Positions 26,067 to 35,631 are shown, numbered from the stretch's first letter. The stretch: 64,000 nucleotides of DNA from Variovorax sp. YR216 (GCF_900107745.1 NZ_FNRO01000003.1:642020-706019), one strand, 5' to 3'. Notes: generated by a model from the letters alone, not told the origin. Numbers and translations are program-made.

Positions 26067-28909
26067 CAGGCGATGGTCCTTGCTTCGCCGGCGCCGTAGA
26101 GATTGCTGGTGCAACGTCCGCAGATGGCCGGGTGCGCCGCGTCGTGGCCGACATCGTCGCGCCAGTGCCAGCAGCGCTCGCACTTGGTGGCCTTGCTGGC
26201 GGTCACGGTGGCCGCAAGCGTGTCGCCAGCCGCGAGCGCGATCGCCGAGGTGATGAAGACGAACTTCAGGTCGTCGCCCAGCGACGCAAGCAGCGCGTGG
26301 TCGTCGGCCGGCGCCGTGATCGTCACGTTGGCCTGCAGCGAGGAGCCGACCTGGCCGTCCGCACGCACCGTCTCGATCTCCTTGTTGACCGCATCGCGGA
26401 TCTCGCGGATACGGCTCCACTTGGCGAGCAGGGCGTCGTCGGGCGTGCCGAGGTCGCTGTAGGTCTGCACGAAGATCGACTGGCCGTCGCCGCAGAACTT
26501 CCACGCCTCTTCGGCGGTGAAGCTCAGGAACGGCGCCATCCAGCGCAGCATCGCCTGCGTGATGTGCCAGAGCGCGGTCTGTGCGCTGCGGCGCGCGCGC
26601 GAGCCAGGTGCGGTGGTGTAGAGCCGGTCCTTCAGCACGTCGAGGTAGAACGCGCCGAGATCTTCGGAGCAGTACACCTGCAGCTTGGCCACCACCGGGT
26701 GGAACTCGTAGACCTTGTAGTGCGCGAGGATCTCGGCCTGGAACTGCGCGGCGCGGCTGAGCGCGTAGCGGTCGATCTCGAGCAGGTCGCCAAGCGGCAC
26801 CGCGTCCTTCGCGATGTCGAAGTCGCTGGTGTTGGCAAGCAGGAAGCGCAGCGTGTTGCGGATGCGGCGGTACGCATCGACCACGCGCGCGAGGATCTTG
26901 TCGTCGCCTGCGATGTCGCCCGAGTAGTCGCTCGCGGCCACCCAGAGGCGGGTGATCTCGGCGCCGAGCTTCTTGTTCACTTCCTGCGGATCGATGCCGT
27001 TGCCGAGCGACTTGCTCATCTTGCGGCCCTGGCTGTCGACCGTGAAGCCGTGCGTCAGCAGGCCTCGATAGGGCGCGCGGCCTTCGAGCGCGCAGGCGAG
27101 CAGCAGCGACGAGTGGAACCAGCCGCGGTGCTGGTCGTGGCCTTCGAGGTAGAGGTCGGCTTCCGGCCCCGTCTCGTGGTGCACGTTCGGGTGCGTGCCG
27201 CGCAGCACATGCGAGAAGGTCGAGCCCGAGTCGAACCACACCTCGAGGATGTCCGTGCTCTTGGTGTAGTTCGGTGCGTCCGCGGCGCCGAGGATCTCCT
27301 CGGCTGTCACGCGGCTCCAGGCCTCGATGCCGCCCTTCTCGACGATGTCGGCGGCCTGGTCGAGGATCTGCATCGTGCGCGGATGCAGCTCGCCCGAGTC
27401 CTTGTGCAGGAAGAACGGGATCGGCACGCCCCAGCTGCGCTGGCGGCTGATGCACCAGTCGGGCCGGTTGGCGATCATGTCGTGCAGGCGCGCCCTGCCG
27501 TTCTCCGGGTAGAAGCTCGTCTGCTCGATGGCTTCCAGCGCGGTCTGGCGCAGCGTCTTCGGCGCCTTGTCCTTGGTGAAGACGCCGTCGCCTTCGTCCA
27601 TGCGGATGAACCACTGCGCGGCAGCGCGGTAGATCACCGGCGTCTTGTGGCGCCAGCAGTGCGGGTAGCTGTGGGTGATGTGCTCGGTCGTCATCAGGCG
27701 GCCGGCGTCGCGCAGCGCGTGGATGATGACCGGGACCGCCTTCCAGATGTTCTGGCCGCCGAAGAGCGGGAAGTCGGCTGCATACGAACCGTTGCCTTGC
27801 ACCGGGTTCAGGATGTCGTCGTACTTGACGCCGTGCGCGATGCAGGAGTTGAAATCCTCCACGCCGTAGGCCGGCGAGGAATGCACGAGACCGGTGCCGT
27901 CCTCGGCGGTCGCGTAGTCGGCCAGGTAGACCGGCGACAGGCGGCGGAAGCCCGCGTCCACGTCGTACAGCGGATGCTCGAACTCGAGGCCGCCGAGCCG
28001 CTCGCCCTTCACGGTCGCGAGCACCTTGCCTTCGAGCGCGTAGCGCGTCATGCACATCTCGACCAGCGAGTTCGCGAGCACGAGCAGGCCGCGCTCGGTA
28101 TCGACCAGCGAGTACTCGAGCTCGGGGTTGAGGTTGATCGCCTGGTTGGCAGGGATCGTCCACGCGGTGGTGGTCCAGATGACCGCGAAGGCATCCTTGT
28201 GCAGCGCAGGCAGGCCGAAGGCGGCCGCGAGCCTGGCCGGGTCGTGCGCCTTGAAGGCCACGTCGAGCGTCTGCGACTTCTTGTCGGCGTACTCGATCTC
28301 GAATTCGGCCAGCGACGAGCCGCAGTCGAAGCACCAGTACACCGGCTTCAGGCCGCGATAGACGAATCCGCGCTCGATTACGCGCTTGAACGCCCGGATC
28401 TCGCCGGCCTCGTTCGCGAAATCCATCGTCTTGTACGGATGGTCCCATTCGCCCAGCACGCCCAGGCGCTGGAAGTCGGTCATCTGCTGCGCGATCTGCT
28501 CGGTCGCGTAGGCGCGGCTCTTGGCCTGCATTTCGTCGCGGCTCAGGTTGCGGCCGTATTTCTTTTCGATCGCGTTCTCGATCGGCAGGCCGTGGCAGTC
28601 CCAGCCGGGCACGTAGAGCGCGTCGTAGCCTTCGAGCTGGCGCGCCTTGGTGATCATGTCCTTCAGGATCTTGTTGACCGCGTGCCCCATGTGGATCTGA
28701 CCGTTGGCGTAAGGCGGGCCGTCATGCAGGATGAACTTGGGCGCGCCGTGGCGCGCGTCGCGCAGGCGGTGGTAGACGCCTTGCTCGTTCCATTCCTTGA
28801 CCCAGCCCGGCTCGCGCTTGGGCAGGTCGCCGCGCATCGGGAAAGGGGTGTCGGGCAGGTTCAGCGTGGCGCGGTAATCGGTGCCGCCGTCGGTCTTGTT
28901 GTCAGCCAT
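26066..28909 (-). CDS. ileS: Isoleucyl-tRNA synthetase
   Basis: This 947-residue class Ia synthetase charges tRNA-Ile. It has the HIGH motif as H73-M-G-H76 within [14 protein letters not shown], a CP1 editing domain, KMSKS at 630-634, and a C-terminal zinc finger with CERC and CGRC. The length is normal for the eubacterial enzyme. It lies between ribF (112 bases upstream) and lspA (one-base overlap). No T-box or other leader element is apparent upstream. Confidence 0.98.
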   Translation of the reverse strand: MADNKTDGGTDYRATLNLPDTPFPMRGDLPKREPGWVKEWNEQGVYHRLRDARHGAPKFILHDGPPYANGQIHMGHAVNKILKDMITKARQLEGYDALYVPGWDCHGLPIENAIEKKYGRNLSRDEMQAKSRAYATEQIAQQMTDFQRLGVLGEWDHPYKTMDFANEAGEIRAFKRVIERGFVYRGLKPVYWCFDCGSSLAEFEIEYADKKSQTLDVAFKAHDPARLAAAFGLPALHKDAFAVIWTTTAWTIPANQAINLNPELEYSLVDTERGLLVLANSLVEMCMTRYALEGKVLATVKGERLGGLEFEHPLYDVDAGFRRLSPVYLADYATAEDGTGLVHSSPAYGVEDFNSCIAHGVKYDDILNPVQGNGSYAADFPLFGGQNIWKAVPVIIHALRDAGRLMTTEHITHSYPHCWRHKTPVIYRAAAQWFIRMDEGDGVFTKDKAPKTLRQTALEAIEQTSFYPENGRARLHDMIANRPDWCISRQRSWGVPIPFFLHKDSGELHPRTMQILDQAADIVEKGGIEAWSRVTAEEILGAADAPNYTKSTDILEVWFDSGSTFSHVLRGTHPNVHHETGPEADLYLEGHDQHRGWFHSSLLLACALEGRAPYRGLLTHGFTVDSQGRKMSKSLGNGIDPQEVNKKLGAEITRLWVAASDYSGDIAGDDKILARVVDAYRRIRNTLRFLLANTSDFDIAKDAVPLGDLLEIDRYALSRAAQFQAEILAHYKVYEFHPVVAKLQVYCSEDLGAFYLDVLKDRLYTTAPGSRARRSAQTALWHITQAMLRWMAPFLSFTAEEAWKFCGDGQSIFVQTYSDLGTPDDALLAKWSRIREIRDAVNKEIETVRADGQVGSSLQANVTITAPADDHALLASLGDDLKFVFITSAIALAAGDTLAATVTASKATKCERCWHWRDDVGHDAAHPAICGRCTSNLYGAGEARTIA

Positions 28910-29020
28910 GGAAGTTCCAGAAATCTGCGCTGCCGTGCAACGCGCGAAGGGATCGGGGGAAGCGTGCGGCCTTCGCGAAACAAGGCGCGGCCGGACGCGG
29001 CGGAAAGCGAAGGTCCCGCT

Positions 29021-30058
29021 TTAAATTCGATCGCGCGTGGTCTGGCGATGGGTCTCGGCGTGGGTGGAAGCAAAGAATGCACGCGCGTCGCGACCGTCCT
29101 TCGCGATGCCCGCCGTGAGGGCCTCGAGGCTGGTGTAGCGCAATTCGTCGTGCAATTTGTGCAGCAGTTCCACGCGGACGATTTTACCGTAGGCCCCCTC
29201 CGAGCCGAGATGCGCGGGCCAATCCAGGCAGTGGGTCTCGAGCAGCACGCGGCCGCCGTTGACATCGTTGGCGTCGAGGGAAGGGCGCACGCCGAGGTTT
29301 GCGACGCCTGGCAGTGGCTTTTCGGTCAGGCCATGCACAAGCACCGCGAAGATCCCGCTGGCAGCAGGCTTCCAGTGCTTGAAGCGCAGGTTGAGCGTGC
29401 GAAAGCCGTCGTCGCGGCCGGGTGAGGACGCGCCCAGCGCCCGGCCCAGCTTTCGGCCGTGGACCACATGGCCCGAGATGGCGTACGGCCGCCCCAGAAG
29501 GGCCTGGGCGTCGGCCATCCGGCCTTCGGCCAGCGCCTCGCGCACGGCCGAACTCGATACGCGCAGTCCGTGGACCTCGTAGCTGTTCATCCGCGCCACG
29601 TCGAAGCCGGCCTGCTCCCCGGCGCGATCGAGCATGTCGTAGTCGCCGGCGCGCTTGGCGCCGAAGCGGAAGTCGTCGCCGACCAGGATGTACTTGGCGC
29701 CCAGGCCCTCGATGAGGACATGCCGGATGAAGTCTTCGGGCGATTGCGAAGCCAGCCGCGCATCGAACGGCAGCACGATGGTTTGCGCGACTCCGCTGGC
29801 GGCCAGTTCGCTGAGCTTGTCGCGCAACGTGCCGATGCGGGCCGGCGCCAACTCGGGCCGCTTGGTGACCGCCGCGAAATAGTCGCGCGGGTGCGGCTCG
29901 AACGTCAGGACACAGCTCGGCAGCCCGCGAGCGCGGGCTTCGGCATTGAGCAGCCCGAGCATGGCCCGGTGACCGCGGTGGACACCGTCGAAGTTGCCTA
30001 TGGTCAGGGCGCAGGCCGGAGCCACCCCCGGATGCCGAAAACCCCGGAAAATCTGCAT
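29021..30058 (-). CDS. ribF: Bifunctional riboflavin kinase/FAD synthetase
   Basis: This 345-residue two-domain enzyme makes FMN and FAD from riboflavin. The N-terminal FMN adenylyltransferase domain has IGNFDGVHRGHRAML and VGDDFRFG. The C-terminal flavokinase domain begins near residue 185. Its usual compact GFPTAN magnesium/ATP motif is replaced by a longer GASSPGRDDGFRTLNL segment, an insertion that keeps Thr and Asn. The start at 30058 is chosen over an upstream ATG at 30082 because homologues begin MQIFRG. It heads the ileS-lspA operon and is divergent from an HNH gene. Confidence 0.95.
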   Translation of the reverse strand: MQIFRGFRHPGVAPACALTIGNFDGVHRGHRAMLGLLNAEARARGLPSCVLTFEPHPRDYFAAVTKRPELAPARIGTLRDKLSELAASGVAQTIVLPFDARLASQSPEDFIRHVLIEGLGAKYILVGDDFRFGAKRAGDYDMLDRAGEQAGFDVARMNSYEVHGLRVSSSAVREALAEGRMADAQALLGRPYAISGHVVHGRKLGRALGASSPGRDDGFRTLNLRFKHWKPAASGIFAVLVHGLTEKPLPGVANLGVRPSLDANDVNGGRVLLETHCLDWPAHLGSEGAYGKIVRVELLHKLHDELRYTSLEALTAGIAKDGRDARAFFASTHAETHRQTTRDRI

Positions 30059-30117
30059 CGGTCGGTATCTTTTTGATAGCACTTTGTGCCCGCAGGATGG
30101 GCACTACAGCGCGTCTT

Positions 30118-30152
30118 GTCACAAAGCCGGTATATTGTGACGCACTGCGTCA
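30118..30152. promoter_or_regulatory. Overlapping palindromes between ribF and the HNH gene
   Basis: GTCACAA-N10-TTGTGAC (30118-30141) and TGACGCA-C-TGCGTCA (30138-30152) are perfect dyads sharing four bases. A TATATT at 30131-30136 inside the first dyad could be a -10 box for the rightward gene. This looks like a repressor-covered promoter. The binding protein is unknown. Confidence 0.4.
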
Positions 30153-30220
30153 TGCGCAAGCCGATCCGGCGGGCGCCATGTCTTGGTCTTTCCGTGTTTC
30201 CTTCGAATGAGGAGCGTGTG

Positions 30221-30778
30221 GTGAAGGTCTTGAAGCTGTCGGCCCAAGGGCTGCCCCAATCGTGGATTTCGCTCGAGCAGGCGGTGATCCACTACGCCTC
30301 CGACGAAGTTCGTTGGGAGGTGGGCGCTCAGGTCGCGGTGTTCAGGGGCGGCCACAACGCGATCACGGGCCAGCAGTCGCAGATCGTGATCAACAGCATC
30401 ATCGGCACGAAGGGCGTGCCGCGCATCAATCCCTTCATGCAGCGGCCGGGGCTCACCAATGCCAAGCTGTTTGCCCGCGACCGGAACGTCTGTGCCTATT
30501 GCGGCGGTCATTTCCACGAGGAAGAGCTGACCCGCGAGCACATCATCCCGTTCGCCCAGAACGGCATCGACACCTGGATGAACGTCGTCACCGCGTGCCG
30601 CCCCTGCAATCACCGCAAGAGCAGCCGCACGCCGGAACAGGCCGGGATGCCGCTGCTGTACACGCCGTACGTGCCGAGCCTGTGGGAAGACTTCATCCTG
30701 CGCAATCGGCGCATCCTGGCGGACCAGATGGAGTTCCTGATGGCGCATCTGCCACAGAGCTCCAGGCTGCACGGCTAG
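30221..30778 (+). CDS. HNH endonuclease
   Basis: This 185-residue protein has a C-terminal HNH nuclease domain. A zinc site is formed by C91-x2-C94 (CAYC) and C126-x2-C129 (CRPC), with the catalytic His region EELTREHIIP around 101-110 and NHRK at 130-133. The N-terminal 80 residues are unassigned. The GTG at 30221 with ATGAGGAG upstream is preferred to earlier in-frame ATGs. No restriction methylase or phage gene is near, so a housekeeping role is possible; the target is unknown. Confidence 0.85.
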   Translation: MKVLKLSAQGLPQSWISLEQAVIHYASDEVRWEVGAQVAVFRGGHNAITGQQSQIVINSIIGTKGVPRINPFMQRPGLTNAKLFARDRNVCAYCGGHFHEEELTREHIIPFAQNGIDTWMNVVTACRPCNHRKSSRTPEQAGMPLLYTPYVPSLWEDFILRNRRILADQMEFLMAHLPQSSRLHG

Positions 30779-30781
30779 CGT

Positions 30782-32161
30782 TCAGTAGGTCAGTTCGAGC
30801 ACGCTGACGTCGCCGCGCGACGCTGGCCAGGTCTGGCCGATCAGCGTTTCCCCATTGAATTCGGCCTCGATCGTGCGAGCGGCGTCGTTCGTGAGCTTGA
30901 TCTTTGAACTCGACACCCCCGAACCCGTCGGCGGCACGCCCGGCGGCAAGGTTTGCCCGTCGAAGCGCAAGGAGTCGCGCTCGACGTCGAAGTAGCCGCG
31001 CGGGCGGGTGAAGGTCACCAGGGCCTTGGCATCGCGGTCGGTCTCTGCGATGCGCTCGGGTCGCAGATGAACCACATTGCTCGAGCGCGGGAATGGGCTG
31101 CGGTAGATGTGCGTGGTCGCATATCCGGGGGCGCTCAGCACGAACTCGTAGCGCGTGTCCGGCCTGCCCTGGAACGGTCCCCAGCGGCCGTCCTGCGCAA
31201 TGGTCTGCTGCCACACCGCAGGCCCGTTCCGCCCGCCGGTGGACGCATCGATGGCGAATACATCGAGGCGGGCACCGACCAGAGGCAGGTTGTTGCTGAA
31301 GGCACCACTGTCCGGCTTCAGCGGATCGATGTCGAGGCCGGTGACCCGGCCGGACAGGGTGATCTGCGCTTCGGGCTCGACCTTGAGCGTGCGCGGCGCC
31401 TCGCCGGTGAGGAAGCGCCAGGTGGCGTCGAAAGCAGCGGGCGAAAACGAGGTTTCCCGATGGTCCACGCGCGGCAGCACCACATTGGTCGCGCCCTTGA
31501 GCGCCGGGCCATCGAAGCCGACGTTGGTCGGCGTGCCGCGGATGCCGATCCAGATGCCGTCGGGCTGCGCGTATTTGTCGTTCCTGTCGGAGCGCAGCGT
31601 CAGCCACTTCACGCCGGCCGGGACCTCGTCGCCATTGCCGTTCTTCGGCGCGTTGAGCTGCTGCAGGAAGGGACTCAGCCCCGAGAACTCGCTGCGCTCC
31701 TGCCGCCCCTTGATCGACCAGATGCCGTGCGCCGGGTTGCCGCCGAGCACCACATGGCTCACGACGCGATCGCCGCCGCCGTTCTGGACGTAGTTCCGGA
31801 TCGCATTGCCGCCGCGCGAGTTGCCGATCAGCACCACCTGCGTGGCGCCGGTCGTCTTCAGCACGCGCTCGACCTCCGACTTCAGGAAGGCCAACGATTC
31901 CGCCGTGGAACTGCGGCCGGGCTGCGCCACGGTGTCGTCGTCGCGCGCCAGCGGAAAGGGCTGGTCAAGCGCGAACAGGCGGCCCGGCGGCCACCCGTTG
32001 GATTCGAAGCGCCAGATCGTGGTCTGCCACAGCGCGGCGGAATCGCCGTTGCCGTGCACGAACAAGATCGGCGGACGCTCGTTGCTGGACGGCGGGGTGG
32101 TGCAGGCGGCGAGCATGGTTGTCGAGAAACCAAGAAGGAGCAGTTGGCGGCGAGTGTGCAT
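30782..32161 (-). CDS. Lipoprotein alpha/beta hydrolase
   Basis: This 459-residue protein starts with MHTRRQLLLLGFSTTMLAAC, a lipoprotein signal with lipobox LAAC (C20) that also carries a twin-Arg-like TRR. The hydrolase domain has the oxyanion region VHGNGD (36-40) and nucleophile S115 in GNSRGG. The C-terminal 190 residues look like beta-rich accessory domains (YEFVLSAPGYATTHIY). It should be anchored in the envelope and may cleave lipids or esters; the substrate is unknown. It is downstream of the acyl-CoA dehydrogenase pair but separated by a terminator. Confidence 0.8.
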   Translation of the reverse strand: MHTRRQLLLLGFSTTMLAACTTPPSSNERPPILFVHGNGDSAALWQTTIWRFESNGWPPGRLFALDQPFPLARDDDTVAQPGRSSTAESLAFLKSEVERVLKTTGATQVVLIGNSRGGNAIRNYVQNGGGDRVVSHVVLGGNPAHGIWSIKGRQERSEFSGLSPFLQQLNAPKNGNGDEVPAGVKWLTLRSDRNDKYAQPDGIWIGIRGTPTNVGFDGPALKGATNVVLPRVDHRETSFSPAAFDATWRFLTGEAPRTLKVEPEAQITLSGRVTGLDIDPLKPDSGAFSNNLPLVGARLDVFAIDASTGGRNGPAVWQQTIAQDGRWGPFQGRPDTRYEFVLSAPGYATTHIYRSPFPRSSNVVHLRPERIAETDRDAKALVTFTRPRGYFDVERDSLRFDGQTLPPGVPPTGSGVSSSKIKLTNDAARTIEAEFNGETLIGQTWPASRGDVSVLELTY

Positions 32162-32174
32162 GTTGAATGGCCTT

Positions 32175-32212
32175 CCAAAGCAAACGCCCGCCAGCTTGGG
32201 GCCGGCGGGCGT
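32175..32212 (-). terminator. Intrinsic terminator of the acyl-CoA dehydrogenase operon
   Basis: A perfect 9-bp stem ACGCCCGCC / GGCGGGCGT with an 11-base loop is followed on the minus strand by TTTGCTTTGG. It ends the acyl-CoA dehydrogenase transcript before the hydrolase gene. Confidence 0.75.
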
Positions 32213-32247
32213 CGCATGCTGTCGCGATCGTCAGCGGTTCGGGGTCG

Positions 32248-33363
32248 TCAGGCGAAGACGCCTGCGTTGTCCTGCATGCGTGCCGACACTTCGGCCAGGT
32301 GGTGCAGGGTGTCGCCGAAGGTCATCTCGAGCTGCGTGAGCTTCTTGAAGTAGTGGCTCACGATGTACTCGTCGGTCACGCCGATGCCGCCGTGCAACTG
32401 CACGGCCTGCTGGCTGACGAAGCGCATCGAGACGCCCAACTGGTACTTGGCGCGCGCCAGCGCCTGACGGCGCTCCGCGGCCGGCGCGTTGAGCTTCAGC
32501 GTGGCGTAGTAGCTCATCGAGCGGGCCAGTTCGAGCTGCATCTTCATGTCGGCCACGCGATGGCGAAGGGCCTGGAATGTGGCGATCGCCACGCCGAACT
32601 GCTTGCGCGTGTTCATGTATTCGACAGTGATCGCCAGCGTCTTGTCCATCACGCCGACGGCTTCGGCGCAGGTGGCGGCGATGCCGATGTCTACCGCCCG
32701 CTCGAGCTCGGGCAGGCCATCCTGCGTGATGAGGATGCCTGCAGCCTTGTCGAAGACGACTTCGGCGGCGCGACTGCCGTCCTGCGTGCCGTAGCCGCGC
32801 GCGGCGACGCCGTCAGCGGAGCGCTCGACCAGGAAAAGCGCAATCTTGCCGTCGATCTGCGCCGGCACGATGAAGGCGTCGGCCTCGTCGCCGGCGGGCA
32901 CCAGGCTCTTGGTTCCGCTCACGGTCCAGCCGCTGCCCGCCTTCGTTGCCTTGGTCTCGCAGACGTCCAGCCGGTAGCGCGCCTTGCGCTCCTGGCAGGC
33001 GAGCACCACCAGCGCCTGTCCGCCGGCGATGCGCGGCAGCCAGTTGTCCTTGGTGTCCTCGTCGGCGTGGGCGGCCAGCACGGCGCCGGCGATGAAGGAT
33101 TGCGAGAGCGGCTCCAGCACGATGCCGCGGCCGAGCTCTTCCATCACGACCATGCCTTCGACCGGACCCATGCCCAGGCCGCCTTCGTCTTCGGGGATGT
33201 AAAGCCCGCCGAGTCCGAGTTCTGCCAGTTCGTCCCACGCCTCCCGCGAGAAGCCGCCCGCGGCTTCGGTGGCGCGGCGGCGCTCGAAGCCGTAACCTTT
33301 TTCGACCCACTTGGCGACCGCGTCGCGAAGCTGTTGCTGGTCGTCGCTGAAATTGAAGTCCAT
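32248..33363 (-). CDS. Acyl-CoA dehydrogenase, pimeloyl-CoA small-subunit (PimD) type
   Basis: This 371-residue flavoprotein has the three-domain acyl-CoA dehydrogenase fold. The N-terminal helical domain begins with DFNFSDDQQQLRDAV and the C-terminal domain has the FAD-binding RKQFGVAIATFQALRH and QLHGGIGVTDEY. The middle domain is less conserved than usual, which is typical of the small subunit of pimeloyl-CoA dehydrogenase-like pairs. It follows the other dehydrogenase by 24 bases, so a heteromeric enzyme acting on dicarboxylic or other acyl-CoAs is likely (inference from family and pairing). Confidence 0.88.
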   Translation of the reverse strand: MDFNFSDDQQQLRDAVAKWVEKGYGFERRRATEAAGGFSREAWDELAELGLGGLYIPEDEGGLGMGPVEGMVVMEELGRGIVLEPLSQSFIAGAVLAAHADEDTKDNWLPRIAGGQALVVLACQERKARYRLDVCETKATKAGSGWTVSGTKSLVPAGDEADAFIVPAQIDGKIALFLVERSADGVAARGYGTQDGSRAAEVVFDKAAGILITQDGLPELERAVDIGIAATCAEAVGVMDKTLAITVEYMNTRKQFGVAIATFQALRHRVADMKMQLELARSMSYYATLKLNAPAAERRQALARAKYQLGVSMRFVSQQAVQLHGGIGVTDEYIVSHYFKKLTQLEMTFGDTLHHLAEVSARMQDNAGVFA

Positions 33364-33387
33364 TGCTTGATCCTTGTGAGTCCGCGT

Positions 33388-34569
33388 TCAGCCCAAGACC
33401 GTTTGAGCGACGATGTTGCGCTGCACTTCGTTGCTGCCGCCGTAGATGGTGGTCTTGCGCATGTTGAAGTACGTCGAGGACAGCGGTGCGAGCTGCGGAT
33501 GGCCACCGGGGAAGTCGCCCTGCCAGCCGGCCTCCATGGCCTCGCGGATCAGCGGCAGCGAATAGGGGCCGCCGGCCAGCATCATCAGCTCGGAGTAGCG
33601 CTGCTGGATTTCGCTGCCCTTGATCTTGAGCAGGCCGGCGATGTCGAGCGAGTTCTTGCCCGAGGTGGCGGCCGAGAGAACGCGCAGCACGAGCATTTCG
33701 AGGGCGACCACGTCGACTTCGAGCTTGGCGATCTCGTCGCGGAAGCGCTGGTCTTCCCAGACGCCTTCGCTCTTCGCAATGCGTTTGAGGCGCTCCAGCT
33801 CACGCTTGGCGCGGTTGACGTCGGCGATGTTGGTGCGCTCGTGCGAGAGCAGGTGCTTGGCGTACGTCCAGCCCTTGTTCTCTTCGCCGATGAGGTTCTC
33901 CGCGGGCACTTCGACGTTGTCGAAGAACACTTCATTGACCTCGTGGCCGCCGTCCAGCAGCTTGATCGGTCGCACCGTGACGCCGGGCGACTTCATGTCG
34001 ATCAGCAGGAAGCTGATGCCGGTCTGCGGCTTGCCTTCATTGCTGGTGCGCACGAGGCAGAAGATCCACTCACCGTACTGGCCGAGGGTGGTCCAGGTCT
34101 TCTGGCCGTTGACGATGTACTTGTCGCCCTTGCGCTCTGCCTTGGTCTTCACCGACGCCAGATCGGAGCCCGAACCCGGCTCGCTGTAGCCCTGGCTCCA
34201 CCAGACTTCGCCACTTGCGATGCCGGGGAGGAAGCGCTTGTGCTGCTCGGCGTTGCCGTAGGCCATGATGACCGGAGCGACCATCACCGGGCCGAAGGGA
34301 ATGATGCGTGGCGCACCTGCGAGTGCGGCCTCTTCCTCGAACAGGTGCTTCTCGACCGCGGTCCAGCCGGGGCCGCCGAACTCCTTGGGCCAGCCGTAGC
34401 CCAGCCAGCCCTTCTTGCCGAGGATCTTGGCCCAGCGCTGCAGATCGTCGCGCGTGAGCTCAAGGGCGTTGTGCACCTTGTGCGAAATCTCGGCGGGGAG
34501 GTTTTCCTTGACCCAGGCGCGAATCTCTTCGCGGAACTTCTGTTCTTCGGGGGTGAAGCTCAAATCCAT
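33388..34569 (-). CDS. Acyl-CoA dehydrogenase, pimeloyl-CoA large-subunit (PimC) type
   Basis: This 393-residue acyl-CoA dehydrogenase has PKEFGGPGWT in the N-terminal domain, the beta-domain motif QGYSEPGSGSDLAS that binds FAD and substrate, and a C-terminal helical domain ending TIYGGSNEVQRNIVAQ. This arrangement matches the large subunit of pimeloyl-CoA dehydrogenase-type enzymes, which introduce a trans-2 double bond in acyl-CoA during beta-oxidation. It is the first gene of a two-gene operon. A perfect 16-bp palindrome lies 63 bases upstream of its ATG. Confidence 0.9.
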   Translation of the reverse strand: MDLSFTPEEQKFREEIRAWVKENLPAEISHKVHNALELTRDDLQRWAKILGKKGWLGYGWPKEFGGPGWTAVEKHLFEEEAALAGAPRIIPFGPVMVAPVIMAYGNAEQHKRFLPGIASGEVWWSQGYSEPGSGSDLASVKTKAERKGDKYIVNGQKTWTTLGQYGEWIFCLVRTSNEGKPQTGISFLLIDMKSPGVTVRPIKLLDGGHEVNEVFFDNVEVPAENLIGEENKGWTYAKHLLSHERTNIADVNRAKRELERLKRIAKSEGVWEDQRFRDEIAKLEVDVVALEMLVLRVLSAATSGKNSLDIAGLLKIKGSEIQQRYSELMMLAGGPYSLPLIREAMEAGWQGDFPGGHPQLAPLSSTYFNMRKTTIYGGSNEVQRNIVAQTVLG

Positions 34570-34631
34570 GCGTGCCTCTCTGTGTTGATCGAACGCCGCG
34601 AAAGGCGGCGCGTCTCCGGGAGCGGCGGTTT

Positions 34632-34647
34632 TAGCACGGTCGTGCTA
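34632..34647. promoter_or_regulatory. Perfect palindrome, likely TetR-type operator of the acyl-CoA dehydrogenase operon
   Basis: TAGCACG-GT-CGTGCTA is a perfect 7-2-7 palindrome 63 bases before the dehydrogenase ATG and 66 bases before purN. Compact palindromes of this type are typical of TetR-family regulators of fatty-acid or acyl-CoA genes in betaproteobacteria. No such regulator gene is in the window. Confidence 0.55.
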
Positions 34648-34712
34648 GTTCGGGGTGTCCGCGTCGCGACAAGCCAGGGCCGCCCGAGCGAGCACAGATA
34701 ATCCCGCGTCCC

Positions 34713-35303
34713 ATGAAGAACATTGTGATCCTGATTTCCGGCGGTGGCTCCAACATGGCGGCGATCGTCAAGGCTGCCGAAAGCGAGCGCTGGGCGGCTC
34801 GCCTCGATGCGCGGGTTGCCGCGGTCATCAGCAACAAGTCGGACGCGGGCGGGCTTGCGATCGCCCGCGAGCACGGCATTCCGACGGCCGTGGTTTCACA
34901 CAAGGATTTCGCCAGCCGGGAGGAATTCGACACGGCGCTGGCACGGGAGGTCGATGTTCATGCGCCGGCGCTCGTGGTCCTGGCGGGATTCATGCGGATC
35001 CTGACGCCCTGGTTCGTGACGCGCTACGCCGGCAGGCTCGTCAACATCCATCCCTCTCTGCTGCCCGCCTTTCCGGGATTGAACACGCACCGGCGTGCGA
35101 TCGAGGCGGGTTGTCGGGTGGCCGGCGTGACGGTGCACGAAGTGACCGTCGAGCTCGATCATGGGCCCATCCTGGCGCAAGCTGCCGTACCGGTATTGCC
35201 CGACGACACGCCCGATGCTTTGGCGGCCCGGGTGTTGGCTCAAGAACACAGGGTTTACCCTAGGGCGGTGGCCGACTGGCTCCGGCGCGCAGACACAAAC
35301 TGA
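34713..35303 (+). CDS. purN: Phosphoribosylglycinamide formyltransferase
   Basis: This 196-residue enzyme transfers the formyl group from 10-formyl-tetrahydrofolate to GAR in purine synthesis. The N-terminal nucleotide loop ISGGGSNM, the LAGFMRILTP strand, the catalytic NIHPSLLPAFPGLNTH segment and the Asp region TVELDHGPIL are all present. The length is normal. It is divergent from the acyl-CoA dehydrogenase operon and converges with the DUF1653 gene. Confidence 0.96.
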   Translation: MKNIVILISGGGSNMAAIVKAAESERWAARLDARVAAVISNKSDAGGLAIAREHGIPTAVVSHKDFASREEFDTALAREVDVHAPALVVLAGFMRILTPWFVTRYAGRLVNIHPSLLPAFPGLNTHRRAIEAGCRVAGVTVHEVTVELDHGPILAQAAVPVLPDDTPDALAARVLAQEHRVYPRAVADWLRRADTN

Positions 35304-35360
35304 CACAATCCTTCCTGGCGTGCCGCGGGGGCGGAGGAGATCGCCGCGTTCGCTTCCCGT

Positions 35361-35597
35361 CTAGTCGATTTTGATGAAGCGCCGCTGGCTCACCCCGTTC
35401 ACGTCCACGGTCTCGTCGAACATGGCAGCCGGGCGAACCCAGAGTCCACGCTCGCCGTAGAGGGCGCGGTACAGCGTCATCGGCTCCAGCGTCTCGCTGT
35501 GGCGTGCGGTGCCGAGCACTTCGTATTCGCCACCCTTGTAGTGGCGGTAGCGGCCGGGTGGGGTTTCGATCAATGGGGGAAGGCTGGCGTCTGACAA
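35361..35597 (-). CDS. DUF1653 domain-containing protein
   Basis: This 78-residue protein consists almost wholly of the DUF1653 domain: GRYRHYKGGEYEVLGTARHS, then ETLEPMTLYRALYG and the FDETVDVNG ending. Such small beta-rich proteins are common and uncharacterised. It is a single gene between purN (convergent) and the M48 peptidase (divergent, 34 bases away). Confidence 0.88.
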   Translation of the reverse strand: MSDASLPPLIETPPGRYRHYKGGEYEVLGTARHSETLEPMTLYRALYGERGLWVRPAAMFDETVDVNGVSQRRFIKID

Positions 35598-35631
35598 GCG
35601 GGGGCACTCCTTCGAAGGCTGAAAGGTCAGG

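Noticed and set aside
26132..29425. Very long open frame (1097 codons) on the plus strand opposite ileS and ribF
   Set aside because: It is a shadow caused by the high GC content and codon bias of ileS. The translation is Arg/Val/Ala-rich with no domain, and ileS is certain.
30086..30220. Longer N-terminus for the HNH endonuclease
   Set aside because: It would place the two palindromes and the -10 candidate inside the coding region, and it lacks a ribosome site; GTG 30221 has ATGAGGAG.
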